Shown: positions 16,233 through 24,875 of the stretch, one piece after another
Layout: every line of letters begins with the position of its first letter
Position numbering within the stretch: the stretch's first letter is position 1
Assembly: GCA_002420015.1 (NCBI GenBank)
Contig: DIHF01000054.1
Location: 7,173-71,172 of the forward strand
Direction of reading: 5' to 3'
DNA length: 64,000 nucleotides
From: Micavibrio sp. UBA5703
GTDB taxonomy: Bacteria; Pseudomonadota; Alphaproteobacteria; Micavibrionales; Micavibrionaceae
Notes under the pieces: model-generated
Databases searched by the model: none
What the model saw: only the letters and a program-made list of their open reading frames with translations
What the model was told of the DNA's origin: nothing
Made by a program: the position numbers and the translations under genes

Positions 16233-17249
16233 TTAACGGGCGGATTTGCTGATGGCCAGCAGGGCCTGGGAGCAAAGGGTTTCGGGGACGGCCCCGGTCT
16301 GCTTGCACTGCGCCTCAAGGGTAAGGAGGCGGGCGGCGATTTGCTCAAGGGCCGGAAGGGTCCAGCGCTGGACCTGCGCTTTGAAAGCATTTTCTTGCTT
16401 AAAGAAAATCGGCGGGTTGAGCTTTTTCATGACGGCTTCCAAAGGCTCACCAGTGCTGGCACAAGATTTCGTAAAGTGTAACTTTCTAAAGTGATTTTGC
16501 AGGCTTCTAATGATGGCCATAAACGACACACCTTCGGCCAGCAGGCGATCATATGTCCGTAAGCAATCAACGACATTGCCGCCAGCAGCGCTATAAACAA
16601 GCGTATCCAGAGAACCATCGCCGGCCTCGCCGCACGTGGCCTGAACATCATCCAAGGTAATAACGCCAGACGAGCCTTTGTAAGTAACTAATTTCTCTAT
16701 CTCGCTACGGGCACGGGCGCGGTTTCCGGCGATATTCCCTGCCAGAAACTGCACAGCGTCAGGTTCAATTGACAGACCTTCGGCCTGAATACTTTCACGG
16801 ATCAGACGTGACAAATCGCGCTCATCCTCGACATAGCAAGGCAGGGCGGCGGCATTCAAGGCTGATTCGCACAGCTTGCGCAATGAGGAACGCGGCCCCA
16901 GCTCTCCAGCTTCAAGAATGACAAGATTATGCGCCGAGGGGCTCTCGAGATAGGCCTTGATAAGCGTTGTCAGCTTGTCGCCCGCATCCTCGACCCGCAC
17001 CAGCCGTCCGCCGCCCATCATGGAAATGGCATGGGCTTCATCGGCCAGCCGCGCCGGATCTTCGGCCAGTCCGGCTGAGGAAAGAACCGCAACATTGAAG
17101 GGATCGCTGTAATCGTTCACCACCGACAGGCCGATGGTTTTGGCGCGCTCGCGCATCAACCCGTCATCGGGGCCATAGACCAGCACAACACGCGCCGCAG
17201 GGTCCGGCTTTTTGACAAAGGGCTCTATTTGTTTCCATGTAAGCTTCAC
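16233..17249 (-). CDS. holA: DNA polymerase III subunit delta
   Basis: Clamp-loader subunit that opens the beta clamp. The 338 residues match the family (E. coli 343). The N-terminal domain shows VLVYGPDDGLMRERA, where a degenerate P-loop is usual; the middle has GGGRLVRVED and the C-terminus the collar-domain helices (LQNHFRKLHFTK). GTG at 17249 (V-K-L-T-W-K) is the likely start because alphaproteobacterial homologues begin MKLT; the frame is open upstream to 17495 but overlaps gshB. It usually follows lptE directly; here gshB, gshA and two small genes separate them. Confidence 0.92.
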   Translation of the reverse strand: MKLTWKQIEPFVKKPDPAARVVLVYGPDDGLMRERAKTIGLSVVNDYSDPFNVAVLSSAGLAEDPARLADEAHAISMMGGGRLVRVEDAGDKLTTLIKAYLESPSAHNLVILEAGELGPRSSLRKLCESALNAAALPCYVEDERDLSRLIRESIQAEGLSIEPDAVQFLAGNIAGNRARARSEIEKLVTYKGSSGVITLDDVQATCGEAGDGSLDTLVYSAAGGNVVDCLRTYDRLLAEGVSFMAIIRSLQNHFRKLHFTKSCASTGEPLEAVMKKLNPPIFFKQENAFKAQVQRWTLPALEQIAARLLTLEAQCKQTGAVPETLCSQALLAISKSAR

Positions 17250-17254
17250 GATCC

Positions 17255-17282
17255 TTGAAGTGTAAAACAAAAAAATGATACT
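17255..17282 (+). promoter_or_regulatory. possible leaderless promoter of gshB
   Basis: TTGAAG (17255-17260), 16 bp, GATACT (17277-17282). The gshB ATG is eight bases later and lacks a ribosome binding site, as at mnmG and hisA. Confidence 0.45.
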
Positions 17283-17290
17283 TAGCCAGT

Positions 17291-18229
17291 ATGAAAATCG
17301 CCTTTCAGATGGAATCTCCCGAAGATGCGGACCGCGCATACAGCGCTTCGCTGTTGTTGGTGCAGGAGGCGTGCAAGCGCGGGCATGAGGTTTTTCATTA
17401 TCTGCCCGAAGATTTGTCGCTCGATCATAAGGACAATATTCGTGCCCATGCTGCGCCCGTTGCCGTGGATCTGACGAAAGACCCGCATTATACACTTGGA
17501 AAATACAGCACGGTGGATCTGACGCAATTCGACGCGGTGTTTTTGCGCCAGGACCCGCCCTTCGATATGGGATATCTTTCGACGACCTATATTCTGGAGC
17601 GCCTGCACCGGCGCGGCGTTTATGTGTCGAACGACCCGTTCTGGGTGCGCAACATGCCGGAAAAACTCTCCATTTTTGATTTCGCGGAATACATGCCGCC
17701 GACGCTGGTGACGCGGGATATGAACGAAGTGGAAAATTTTTTCAGCGTGCATAAAGACGTTGTCATCAAGCCGCTTTATAGTTTTCACGGGCATGGCATT
17801 CTGCGCTGTTCTTCAGTGGCGCAGGCGCGCAAGGAGATTGAGGCAACAAAAGAACCCCTGATGTTCCAGCCTTTCCTGAAGGAAATATACGAAGGCAACA
17901 AACGTATTGTTTTATTTGATGGTGAAATTGTGGGTGCGCTCTGTACCGTTTTGGGGCAGGGGGAAGAATTTCGTATCTTCCGTGACAGCGTCGATGTGGC
18001 GTATGAGCCTTCGGAGAGCGAAATCGCCATGTGCAAAAAAATCGGCAGGGTTTGCAAAGAGCGAGGGCAGGCTTTTGTCGGCATCGATCTGATCGGGTCT
18101 TATCTGACGGAAATTAACGTCACCAGCACGGGTAGCATTGCGCGCCTTAACAAAATTTATGGCGGTAAATTTGAAGAAAAGTTGTGGGATGTTCTCGAAA
18201 AGAAAATCTGGGCGCATAAGATTTTTTAA
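17291..18229 (+). CDS. gshB: glutathione synthetase
   Basis: ATP-grasp ligase joining glycine to gamma-glutamylcysteine. The 312 residues match the GshB family. N-terminal KIAFQMESPEDADRAYS corresponds to the usual MDP-I/D-x-T segment; FLRQDPPFDMGYLSTTYILE is diagnostic, as are NDPFWVRNMPEKL, VVIKPLYSFHGHGI (ATP-grasp lysine and Gly loop) and the metal-binding EINVTSTGS near the end. It is divergent from holA. The neighbouring convergent gene at 18337 is a GshA-like ligase, so the two glutathione steps are adjacent though on opposite strands. Confidence 0.93.
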   Translation: MKIAFQMESPEDADRAYSASLLLVQEACKRGHEVFHYLPEDLSLDHKDNIRAHAAPVAVDLTKDPHYTLGKYSTVDLTQFDAVFLRQDPPFDMGYLSTTYILERLHRRGVYVSNDPFWVRNMPEKLSIFDFAEYMPPTLVTRDMNEVENFFSVHKDVVIKPLYSFHGHGILRCSSVAQARKEIEATKEPLMFQPFLKEIYEGNKRIVLFDGEIVGALCTVLGQGEEFRIFRDSVDVAYEPSESEIAMCKKIGRVCKERGQAFVGIDLIGSYLTEINVTSTGSIARLNKIYGGKFEEKLWDVLEKKIWAHKIF

Positions 18230-18323
18230 ACCACGGATAATGAGAACACTGCTTTTCCCGCGAAAGCGGGAATCTTCAGCCGTTATCCTTAAAAGATCCC
18301 CGCTTGCGCGGGGAAAGCAGAAA
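18230..18323. repeat. composite palindromic repeat between gshB and the gshA-like gene
   Basis: Starts with ACCACGGATAA, then two hairpins: TTCCCGCGAAAGCGGGAA and ATCCCCGCTTGCGCGGGGAA, ending AAAGCAGAAAC. The inner 75 or so bases are nearly the same as 49541-49616. Only the left ACCACGGAT arm is present here; the copy at 49502 has both arms. Confidence 0.8.
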
Positions 18324-18336
18324 CGGGAGCAGACGT

Positions 18337-19779
18337 TTAGGCATACGCCCCGCAGCATGCGCCTTTGGATTTTTTGCGCAGTTCCTTTTCAAAAACCATG
18401 TGCGCGCAGGTGTTGGGGTCGTCGAATATCGCCGGATCAAAATTTTTCTGGTGCCGCATGGTTTCCTCAAACGTCGGAAACAGAATGCGGTTGACTTTGC
18501 CGTCCGTGCAGCCGCTGCGGCAGATGGAAAGTAGCGGCTCAAGTTCTTCGTCGAAATCTTTTCCGATAAAGGCATTTTCAACGAGGTCGGCAAAGGCCTT
18601 CGCAAAGTCGGCCATTGAGCCGCTTCCGTAGGTGATATCGAAGAATTTTCCGTTATGCTCGCGGGCGGCGCGGTAGGAATTTTCGAGTGTTTTTTGTGCC
18701 GAGGGTAAATCATTCGCATCGAACCCGTATTCGGACAGCAGTGCATCTACATCGGCCGCAAAGCCATCGTTGAAGGCCAGTTCGGAGGTAATCAAAAGGG
18801 CTGTCTGGTGCTGGTGGATGCCAACGCCGAACATGCGGGCCTCAAAGCGGTGGCCGTTTACGGTGCCGCTTGCATCTTTTAGTGCGGCGATTTTCACATC
18901 GGGCCAGAGAACGCTCTGCGCCAGAAAATAATTATTGGCGGTGTTCAGGCCGCGTTCGCGCAGGGCATTAAAACTTTCCCATGTGCCGGAGGGGACGCGG
19001 GTAAGTTTTCCCTGCCCGTCGTAATACATGAACAGCTTGTTGTTCATCACGGCGTCGATATGTTTGCGGATGAAGTCTTCCCCGTTTCGAGCGGTGAAAA
19101 CATAGGGCAAAACGCCACCGCGATCTTTAAGCGATGCGCGGTGCATCATGCCGGAATGACCTGCAAAAGCGCGGCCTTGATCGAAACCCGAAGTATTGTC
19201 GGTGAGCATGAACAAAAACGGCGCAAGGAAATAAAGCCTTCGCATGTTGCGCAAAAGATGGTCGGGGTTTTTATAGCTGACGGAAATCTGGTTCGACTTG
19301 CACACGGCAAAGTAAACCACGATATCGGTCATGTCCTCGCGGTAGGGCCAGTACATGATCTGATAGCGCTCGTTGTCCACGATGTGTTCAAGAAGCTCCT
19401 TGCCTGTGCGGTCGGGGAGTTCCTGAAAGTAGGAGCGTTTAAGGCCCAGCTCGGTGGCCTTGCCGTTTAAAATTTTTGTCTTCTCGTTGATGTCGTGCAA
19501 AATGTTTTTGCGCTCATGGGCTTTGCCGGGAATGGAAATGGCCTCAAGAATATCGGCGGTCGGCTCCGTATGAACCCATACGCCCGAATGCCGCGCCTGC
19601 GCCGCGTTCTTCAAAAGCTTGTTTTGAGCCAGACTCATGGGCTTGAGGGTTACGGGGTCGAAGAACGAGATTTCCGTCTCCAGCCCGACCTTCATATTCG
19701 CGCCGGAGCCAAGATAAAGGTCGAAAACATCGTTTTCGCTTTCGATGACCCTGCGGTCGCTGGCGTTGACTTCCGACAT
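18337..19779 (-). CDS. gshA: glutamate-cysteine ligase-like enzyme (GshA, carboxylate-amine ligase fold)
   Basis: Predicted to form gamma-glutamylcysteine from glutamate and cysteine. The 480 residues include an early VGLETEISFFDP (residues about 32-43), the acidic metal-binding motif at the N-terminus of these ligases; WPYREDMTDIVVYFAVCKSNQISVSY and HRFEARMFGVGIHQHQTALL fit the fold. The C-terminus carries a Cys pair (GACCGAYA). Adjacency to gshB is the main support for the substrate; another carboxylate-amine ligase activity is possible. No clear ribosome binding site was checked beyond the ATG at 19779. Confidence 0.65.
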   Translation of the reverse strand: MSEVNASDRRVIESENDVFDLYLGSGANMKVGLETEISFFDPVTLKPMSLAQNKLLKNAAQARHSGVWVHTEPTADILEAISIPGKAHERKNILHDINEKTKILNGKATELGLKRSYFQELPDRTGKELLEHIVDNERYQIMYWPYREDMTDIVVYFAVCKSNQISVSYKNPDHLLRNMRRLYFLAPFLFMLTDNTSGFDQGRAFAGHSGMMHRASLKDRGGVLPYVFTARNGEDFIRKHIDAVMNNKLFMYYDGQGKLTRVPSGTWESFNALRERGLNTANNYFLAQSVLWPDVKIAALKDASGTVNGHRFEARMFGVGIHQHQTALLITSELAFNDGFAADVDALLSEYGFDANDLPSAQKTLENSYRAAREHNGKFFDITYGSGSMADFAKAFADLVENAFIGKDFDEELEPLLSICRSGCTDGKVNRILFPTFEETMRHQKNFDPAIFDDPNTCAHMVFEKELRKKSKGACCGAYA

Positions 19780-19866
19780 AAAAAAATTGCTTCCCTGTTT
19801 TTCCTACAGGGAAGCAATATAGGGACTAACCCCCGGAAAGTAAAATGCCGGGGGTTTTTGCGCTTT

Positions 19867-20121
19867 TTACAGCTCTATATGCGCATATTGGTCTTGATGA
19901 AACATTGAAGACAGTTCAGAGGCCGTAGCGCGGGGGTTTTGATCCTCCCACTCCTGTGCCTCGTTGATGTTGTTTGTATGACCATGCAGTACGGCATCAT
20001 TACCGGTGCCTGTCATTTCATATTTATCCCACCCGCCAAAAACCAAGGCGTCCCCTTCTACCTTAAGAGACGCGACGGCACGGAATTGGCGACTTGCGAC
20101 ATGGTTGTTTTGTCCAGACAT
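19867..20121 (-). CDS. small hypothetical protein, paralogue of the gene before it
   Basis: An 84-residue protein of unknown function. Its sequence RQFRAVASL...VLHGHTNNINEAQEWEDQNPR follows the same pattern as the upstream gene (RQFQANLVL...QIHGFTKSLKKAQGWEDKNPP), so the two are tandem duplicates that have diverged. The start codon follows AGGAGAAA (seen as the complement of TTTTCTCCT at 20120-20130), which also overlaps the end of the upstream gene. The two genes are separated by eight bases and are almost certainly one operon. Confidence 0.65.
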   Translation of the reverse strand: MSGQNNHVASRQFRAVASLKVEGDALVFGGWDKYEMTGTGNDAVLHGHTNNINEAQEWEDQNPRATASELSSMFHQDQYAHIEL

Positions 20122-20129
20122 TTTTTCTC

Positions 20130-20495
20130 CTAACGGCTATAAGTCAGATCTCTGGGGAATTTATTGGGCTGCACGAACGTAATGTCGTCGGCGATCTGCT
20201 GACGGAATTGCGGCGGGTTTTTGTCTTCCCAGCCTTGCGCTTTTTTGAGGCTTTTTGTGAAGCCGTGAATTTGATAGTCGCGTGGCTCGGACCCGGTTTT
20301 CTCTACGAGAACCCAGCCGTCCTGCTTGATGTTGCTGTCCGGTCTGGCCAGTACGAGATTGGCCTGAAACTGGCGGGTTTCAAAGCTGGTCGGTTCATAT
20401 TCATCGGCGACGTTAACGATGGGTCTGGTGGCGCCAAATGTCTGCACCAACTTAATTCCTTCGGTTCCATCAATGTAATGTTTTTTTGTAGACAT
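20130..20495 (-). CDS. small hypothetical protein, first of a tandem paralogous pair
   Basis: A 121-residue protein of unknown function containing the shared motif RQFxA ... Y-x-I/L-HG-x-T ... AQ-x-WED-x-NP. It is longer than its partner at both ends. ATG 20495 is chosen because AAGGAG sits eight bases upstream; the frame continues open to 20675 without a site. The leader contains a hairpin (20521-20538). It has no signal peptide. The conserved polar motif suggests a small beta-rich binding domain (inference). Confidence 0.7.
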   Translation of the reverse strand: MSTKKHYIDGTEGIKLVQTFGATRPIVNVADEYEPTSFETRQFQANLVLARPDSNIKQDGWVLVEKTGSEPRDYQIHGFTKSLKKAQGWEDKNPPQFRQQIADDITFVQPNKFPRDLTYSR

Positions 20496-20520
20496 AGTTT
20501 TACTCCTTATAAGTTTAACC

Positions 20521-20538
20521 CACGCGGAAAACCGCGTG
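20521..20538 (-). promoter_or_regulatory. hairpin in the leader of the paralogous pair
   Basis: CACGCGG (20521-20527) and CCGCGTG (20532-20538) form a perfect 7-bp stem with a 4-base loop, 26 bases before the ATG at 20495. No T-run follows. It could be an operator or an mRNA hairpin. Confidence 0.4.
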
Positions 20539-20770
20539 TGTTTGTTGTGACAATACGGATGGAATGATTGCGTAAAGCAAAGAGGTTCCGCCCGGTTTCC
20601 AAAAATGGATACCACAGCGGAACTCAATAAATCTGAGAGGGGCTGTGGCGCTTTAGCTTTGTTAACGCGGTGCAAGCTGATCCTTCAAATGCCGCGATTA
20701 CATGTTTTGTGTAATGGAATACCTTTTAAATCCCGCCGGCGCAGGAGTCAAGGCCTTTTCATAGATTTTT

Positions 20771-20906
20771 AACCGCAACGCACGCAAAGGGCGCAACGAT
20801 TCCTGCAGAATATTGATTTGTGATCTTTATTCGTTGCGTTCGTAGCGAGCGTCGCGGTTCTATTTTTTATGAGATCCTTCAGGGTCTTCGACCCTTCAGG
20901 ATGACA
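20771..20906. repeat. two palindromic repeats before lptE
   Basis: A long imperfect hairpin with arms AACCGCAACGCACGCAAAG... (20771) and ...GCGTCGCGGTT (to about 20860), followed by a 36-bp unit at 20871-20906 that is identical to 1186-1221. The rest of the gap between 20496 and 20942 shows no gene that I can support. Confidence 0.8.
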
Positions 20907-20942
20907 GCAGGGGAAAACGCTTAAGGGCAAAAGGAACACCCG

Positions 20943-21446
20943 TTATTGACGTTGAAAATAAAGCCCGAGTTGAAGTTCGATCTGCTGCGCCAGATCGTTC
21001 AGGGCGTTTTCACGGGCGTTTTGCTCCGATACGCGGTTGGTGAACTCGCTGCCCAGAATGTTGTAGCTGCCGATGGCGCTGAGGTCGCGGTCCAAAACCG
21101 CCGCGCCTGTTTTACGGTCCGTCAGGGTTAGCTTTGTCAGCAAACGAATTTGCCGCCGCGTCGCATCCGAGCTTTTGGTGATATCGAGGTCGGTATGTCT
21201 TTCCTCGATCGTGCTGACCGAGAGCGTGTAGGCGGCGGTGCCGGGCCGCGCATGCGGGTACAGGCGGTCGATCAGCGCATTACGGAGATACTGCCCATTG
21301 CGGTCGGGGATAGCCGCGATTTCAACCTGTGAAAGCCGCGTTTCCACGGCGGTGTATTCCGTCTTGCTGCCGAGATCGCCGTAGACGGGTTCGAAGCCAC
21401 AGGCGACAAGAAGAAAAAGAGAAAGAAGAAAAGAAAAATTTCTCAT
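20943..21446 (-). CDS. lptE: LPS assembly lipoprotein LptE
   Basis: Outer-membrane lipoprotein that plugs LptD in lipopolysaccharide export. The 167 residues begin with a lipoprotein signal, MRNFSFLLSLFLLVACGFEPVYG, where C16 follows the lipobox LLVA. The C-terminal part (TDRKTGAAVLDRDLSAIGSYN, then NARENALNDLAQQIELQL) is typical of the alphaproteobacterial LptE family. The ATG overlaps the leuS stop by four bases, so it is translationally coupled to leuS, as usual in this class. Confidence 0.88.
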   Translation of the reverse strand: MRNFSFLLSLFLLVACGFEPVYGDLGSKTEYTAVETRLSQVEIAAIPDRNGQYLRNALIDRLYPHARPGTAAYTLSVSTIEERHTDLDITKSSDATRRQIRLLTKLTLTDRKTGAAVLDRDLSAIGSYNILGSEFTNRVSEQNARENALNDLAQQIELQLGLYFQRQ

Positions 21447-24025
21447 CCCACCACCACATTGACGATTTTTCCGGGAACGTAAATAAATTTACGCACGGCT
21501 TTGCCTTCCATGAATTTCACCACGTTGTCTTGTGCAAGCGCCGCTTCGCGGGCTTCGCCTTCCCCTGCGTCAGCCGCAAGAGTAATGCTGGCGCGCAGCT
21601 TACCGTTGACCTGCACGCCGATCGTGACGGTTTCCTGCGTCAATAATCCGGCGTCGAATTGCGGCCATGCTTCATCAACGAGCAGCGTTTTATGCCCAAG
21701 CATCTGCCAGAGTTCTTCAGCAAGATGCGGCATCATAGGATTCATGAGTTTAACCAGAACCTCCAGCGCCTCGCGCAGCACCCAGCCATCACCTTCGTAA
21801 GTGCCGATGGCATTGGACAATTCACGCACTTTGGCGACGGCCTTGTTCATCTGAAAGCTTTCGATGTCCTCGGCCACGCCTTTGACTGCCTTGTGTGCGG
21901 CACGGCGCAGGGCAAGGGATTTGTCGTCAAAGTTTGACGGTTGCGCAGCGCCCGCCGCCGGCAAATTGTTTCCGGCATCAAGGATGATTTTGTGCAGCCG
22001 ATTGACGTAGCGCCACGCGCCCTCGATGCCGCTTTCGGTCCACTCTAAATCGCGCTCGGGCGGCGAGTCGGACAGGATAAACAGCCGCGCCGCATCGGCG
22101 CCGTAAGTATCCATGATATCTTCCGGGTCGACGACGTTCTTTTTCGACTTGGACATTTTCTCAATGCGGCCGACGGTGACCGGATTGCCGTTTTTGTCTT
22201 TTACCTTGTCACCATCAATAATGACATCGGTAGGCAGCAGCCATTTGCCGTCTTTATCCTTGTACGTCGCGTGTGTCACCATGCCTTGCGTGAACAGGCC
22301 TGTGAAAGGTTCGTCGCAATCGACATAGCCGCAATCGCGCATGATCTTGGTAAAAAACCGCGCATAGAGCAAATGCAGCACGGCGTGCTCGACGCCGCCG
22401 ATATATTGCTCGACAGGCATCCAGTATTTCGCCCTGTCTTTGGCGACGGGAAGTTTTTCATTGTGCGGGTCGCAGTAGCGGAACTGATACCAGCTTGACT
22501 CGAAAAAGGTGTCGAAGGTGTCCGTTTCGCGCCGCGCCGCCGCGCCGCATTTTGGGCATTTGACGTTCTTCCATGTCGGGTGGCGCTCCAGCGGATTGCC
22601 GGGCTTGTCGAAAGTCACATCCTGCGGCAGCGTCACGGGCAAATCTTTTTCGGGGACCGGGACGATATCGCACGCATCGCAATAAATAATCGGGATCGGG
22701 CAGCCCCAATATCTTTGCCTTGAGATACCCCAGTCGCGCAGGCGGAATTGGGTTGTAACGGTGCCGATTTTCATCTCGACAAGTTTTGCTGCAACCGCTT
22801 GTTTTGCTTCTTCGACATTCATACCGTTGATAAAGTCTGAATTTATCATGATGCCGTCGCCGGTATAGGCTTCTGTCATTCCGAGCGTATGCGAGGAATC
22901 TCCCTGATTGTCTTGAGATTTCTCCTCGCTTCGCTCGTTCGAAATGACAGGTAAAACAGGTAATTTATATTTTGCTGCAAATTCAAAGTCGCGTTGATCG
23001 TGACCCGGTACGCCCATGACGGCACCTGTTCCGTAATCCATCAAAACGTAGTTGGCGACCAGAACCGGAATTTTGCTCTTAGGGCGGAGCGGGTTGATCG
23101 CTTTAAATCCAGTGTCAAAACCCAGCTTTTCCGCCTTTTCTATGGCTTCTTCAGAGGTGCCAGTGGCTTGGCATTTCCTTACAAAATCCTCAAAGCCCGG
23201 TTTGCCTTTGCAAAGTTTTTGCGCAACCGGGTGATCGGCTGCGAGTACGATGAAACTGACACCGAAAATCGTATCATGGCGCGTGGTGTAGACTTCGATT
23301 TTTTCAGAGGCGTCTTCTAACGCGAAGGAAAAACGTACGCCCTGCGATTTCCCAATCCAGTTTTCCTGCATGATGCGGACTTTTTCTGGCCAGCCGTCGA
23401 GCTTCTTCACGCATTCGAGAAGTTCATCGGCGTAATCGGTGATTTTCAGGAACCATTGATTGAGCTTGCGGCGCTCGACTGGTGCCCCAGTGCGCCAGCC
23501 CTTGCCGTCGATCACCTGTTCATTTGCCAGCACGGTGTTGTCGACCGGGTCCCAGTTGACCATCGATTCCCTGCGGTAGGCGATGCCTTTTTTGTAGAAG
23601 TCCAAAAACATTTTCTGTTCGTGGCGGTAATAATCGGCATCGCAGGTCGTGACTTCGCGGCTCCAGTCGATGGACAGGCCCATAGACTTCAGCTGCGCGC
23701 GCATGGCGTCGATATTTTCATGTGTCCATTTGTCGGGGTGCTCGCCGCGTTCGATGGCTGCGTTTTCCGCCGGAAGGCCAAACGCGTCCCAGCCCATCGG
23801 GTGAATGACGTTGAACCCTTGCGCCCTGCGGTAACGCGCCACCACGTCGCCCAGCGTATAGTTGCGTACGTGCCCGACATGAATCCTGCCCGAAGGGTAG
23901 GGGAACATCTCAAGGACGTAATATTTGGGCTTTGTTGAATCTTCAGAGACTTTAAAGCTTTCACGCTCGTCCCAGATACGGCGCCACTTCTTTTCGGTCT
24001 CTTTTATGTTGTAACGCGAGGACAT
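21443..24025 (-). CDS. leuS: leucyl-tRNA synthetase
   Basis: Charges tRNA-Leu. The 860 residues equal the family's usual length. Class I signatures are present: PYPSGRIHVGHVRNYTLGD (HIGH-like HVGH) near residue 42 and KMSKSKKNVVDPED (KMSKS) near residue 617. The editing domain shows GVPGHDQRDFEFA and the zinc-knuckle-like C-x2-C segments (YCDACD; CPKCG). Within the editing domain, residues from about NERSEEKSQDNQ to TLGMTE are encoded by a 76-bp palindromic repeat. It lies in the DUF3576-leuS-lptE operon with gaps of six bases and minus four bases. Confidence 0.97.
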   Translation of the reverse strand: MSSRYNIKETEKKWRRIWDERESFKVSEDSTKPKYYVLEMFPYPSGRIHVGHVRNYTLGDVVARYRRAQGFNVIHPMGWDAFGLPAENAAIERGEHPDKWTHENIDAMRAQLKSMGLSIDWSREVTTCDADYYRHEQKMFLDFYKKGIAYRRESMVNWDPVDNTVLANEQVIDGKGWRTGAPVERRKLNQWFLKITDYADELLECVKKLDGWPEKVRIMQENWIGKSQGVRFSFALEDASEKIEVYTTRHDTIFGVSFIVLAADHPVAQKLCKGKPGFEDFVRKCQATGTSEEAIEKAEKLGFDTGFKAINPLRPKSKIPVLVANYVLMDYGTGAVMGVPGHDQRDFEFAAKYKLPVLPVISNERSEEKSQDNQGDSSHTLGMTEAYTGDGIMINSDFINGMNVEEAKQAVAAKLVEMKIGTVTTQFRLRDWGISRQRYWGCPIPIIYCDACDIVPVPEKDLPVTLPQDVTFDKPGNPLERHPTWKNVKCPKCGAAARRETDTFDTFFESSWYQFRYCDPHNEKLPVAKDRAKYWMPVEQYIGGVEHAVLHLLYARFFTKIMRDCGYVDCDEPFTGLFTQGMVTHATYKDKDGKWLLPTDVIIDGDKVKDKNGNPVTVGRIEKMSKSKKNVVDPEDIMDTYGADAARLFILSDSPPERDLEWTESGIEGAWRYVNRLHKIILDAGNNLPAAGAAQPSNFDDKSLALRRAAHKAVKGVAEDIESFQMNKAVAKVRELSNAIGTYEGDGWVLREALEVLVKLMNPMMPHLAEELWQMLGHKTLLVDEAWPQFDAGLLTQETVTIGVQVNGKLRASITLAADAGEGEAREAALAQDNVVKFMEGKAVRKFIYVPGKIVNVVVG
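22874..22949. repeat. 76-bp palindromic element in frame within leuS
   Basis: Bounded by TGTCATTCCGAGCG and CGAAATGACA, with inner complementary GGAATCTC / GAGATTTC segments. It has the same length as the mnmE copy, and the closest intergenic relative is 26097-26169. It contributes about 25 residues to LeuRS with no frame disruption. Confidence 0.85.
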
Positions 24026-24031
24026 GGCGCG

Positions 24032-24583
24032 TTAATCGTCCTGGCCGAGCTGGCTGATGCGGAGCTGGCGCGCGCGGGTGAGGATTGTGTCCTCAAGTTT
24101 TGTGCCCATGTCGCCGGCAACATCAGAGTCGCGCCATGCGCCTTTTTCCTGAACCTGACGGAAGACGCGTACACGTATACCGTCCGAGCGCAATTGCCGC
24201 CCGAGGATGAACACGTTGACCTTGAAACGCTCGGCCGCGTTTTCCGGCGGCGAGTACCAGTCGGTCAGGATTACCCCGCCGAACGGATCGGCGCTGGCCA
24301 GCGGCATAAAGGAAACCGTATCGAGCGAAGCACGCCAGAGGAAGCTGTTGACGCCGATTCCGGTCGAGCCGTCCCCTTCGCCCTCTTTTCGTTCACCGCC
24401 GAGGATGGCAAGGCCACCCGGTCCGAAAACGCTCTCTTTTTCGGCGTAGATGTCGTCCTTGGCCCCGTCGCGGTCATGGCCGCTCGGGTATTTGGCCTCG
24501 CTTTCCATATTTGTGCAGGCCGTCAGGCCCGCAATACAAAGAAAAATCGAGAAAATAATTGCCAAAGAACGCATATTCATCAT
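24032..24583 (-). CDS. DUF3576 domain lipoprotein
   Basis: A 183-residue predicted lipoprotein of unknown function: signal peptide MRSLAIIFSIFLCIAGLTAC with the lipobox cysteine at about residue 23. Conserved features are GGLAILGGERKEGEG...GIGVNSFLWRASLDTVSFMPLASADPFGGVI, which matches the DUF3576 family usually found in front of leuS in alphaproteobacteria. It starts the operon DUF3576-leuS-lptE. AAGGG lies nine bases before the first ATG; the start may also be two or three codons later. Confidence 0.85.
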   Translation of the reverse strand: MMNMRSLAIIFSIFLCIAGLTACTNMESEAKYPSGHDRDGAKDDIYAEKESVFGPGGLAILGGERKEGEGDGSTGIGVNSFLWRASLDTVSFMPLASADPFGGVILTDWYSPPENAAERFKVNVFILGRQLRSDGIRVRVFRQVQEKGAWRDSDVAGDMGTKLEDTILTRARQLRISQLGQDD

Positions 24584-24875
24584 GGCTTAAACCCTTCCGA
24601 CGCCGAGGTTATAATGTCTGAACGCTTTAACTAGCATGCCGCGCCTTTCCCCTCAAGTCTGGTTTTACAGGAAGGGACAATGTGGCAAAATTGCAACAAA
24701 AGAAAAAAATTGTGACATATTTGTAAAAAATCGCGTTGACCCTTTCACGAAACATTGGCTTACTTGCTGTAGCCTTCCGGCAACGGGGGCTATTCCAACG
24801 GTTCCCCACAAAGGAATCAATCTTGTTCAACCCAATAAATCATTCTTTTAACGAAGTTTGATTGGAGGAAATAAA

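Noticed and set aside
20130..20675. Longer version of the small paralogue starting at 20675
   Set aside because: AAGGAG before ATG 20495 fixes the start; the extension runs through the leader hairpin.
24651..24875. A clear porin promoter
   Set aside because: TTGACC at 24736 is present, but no matching -10 at 16-18 bp; not reported as a feature.
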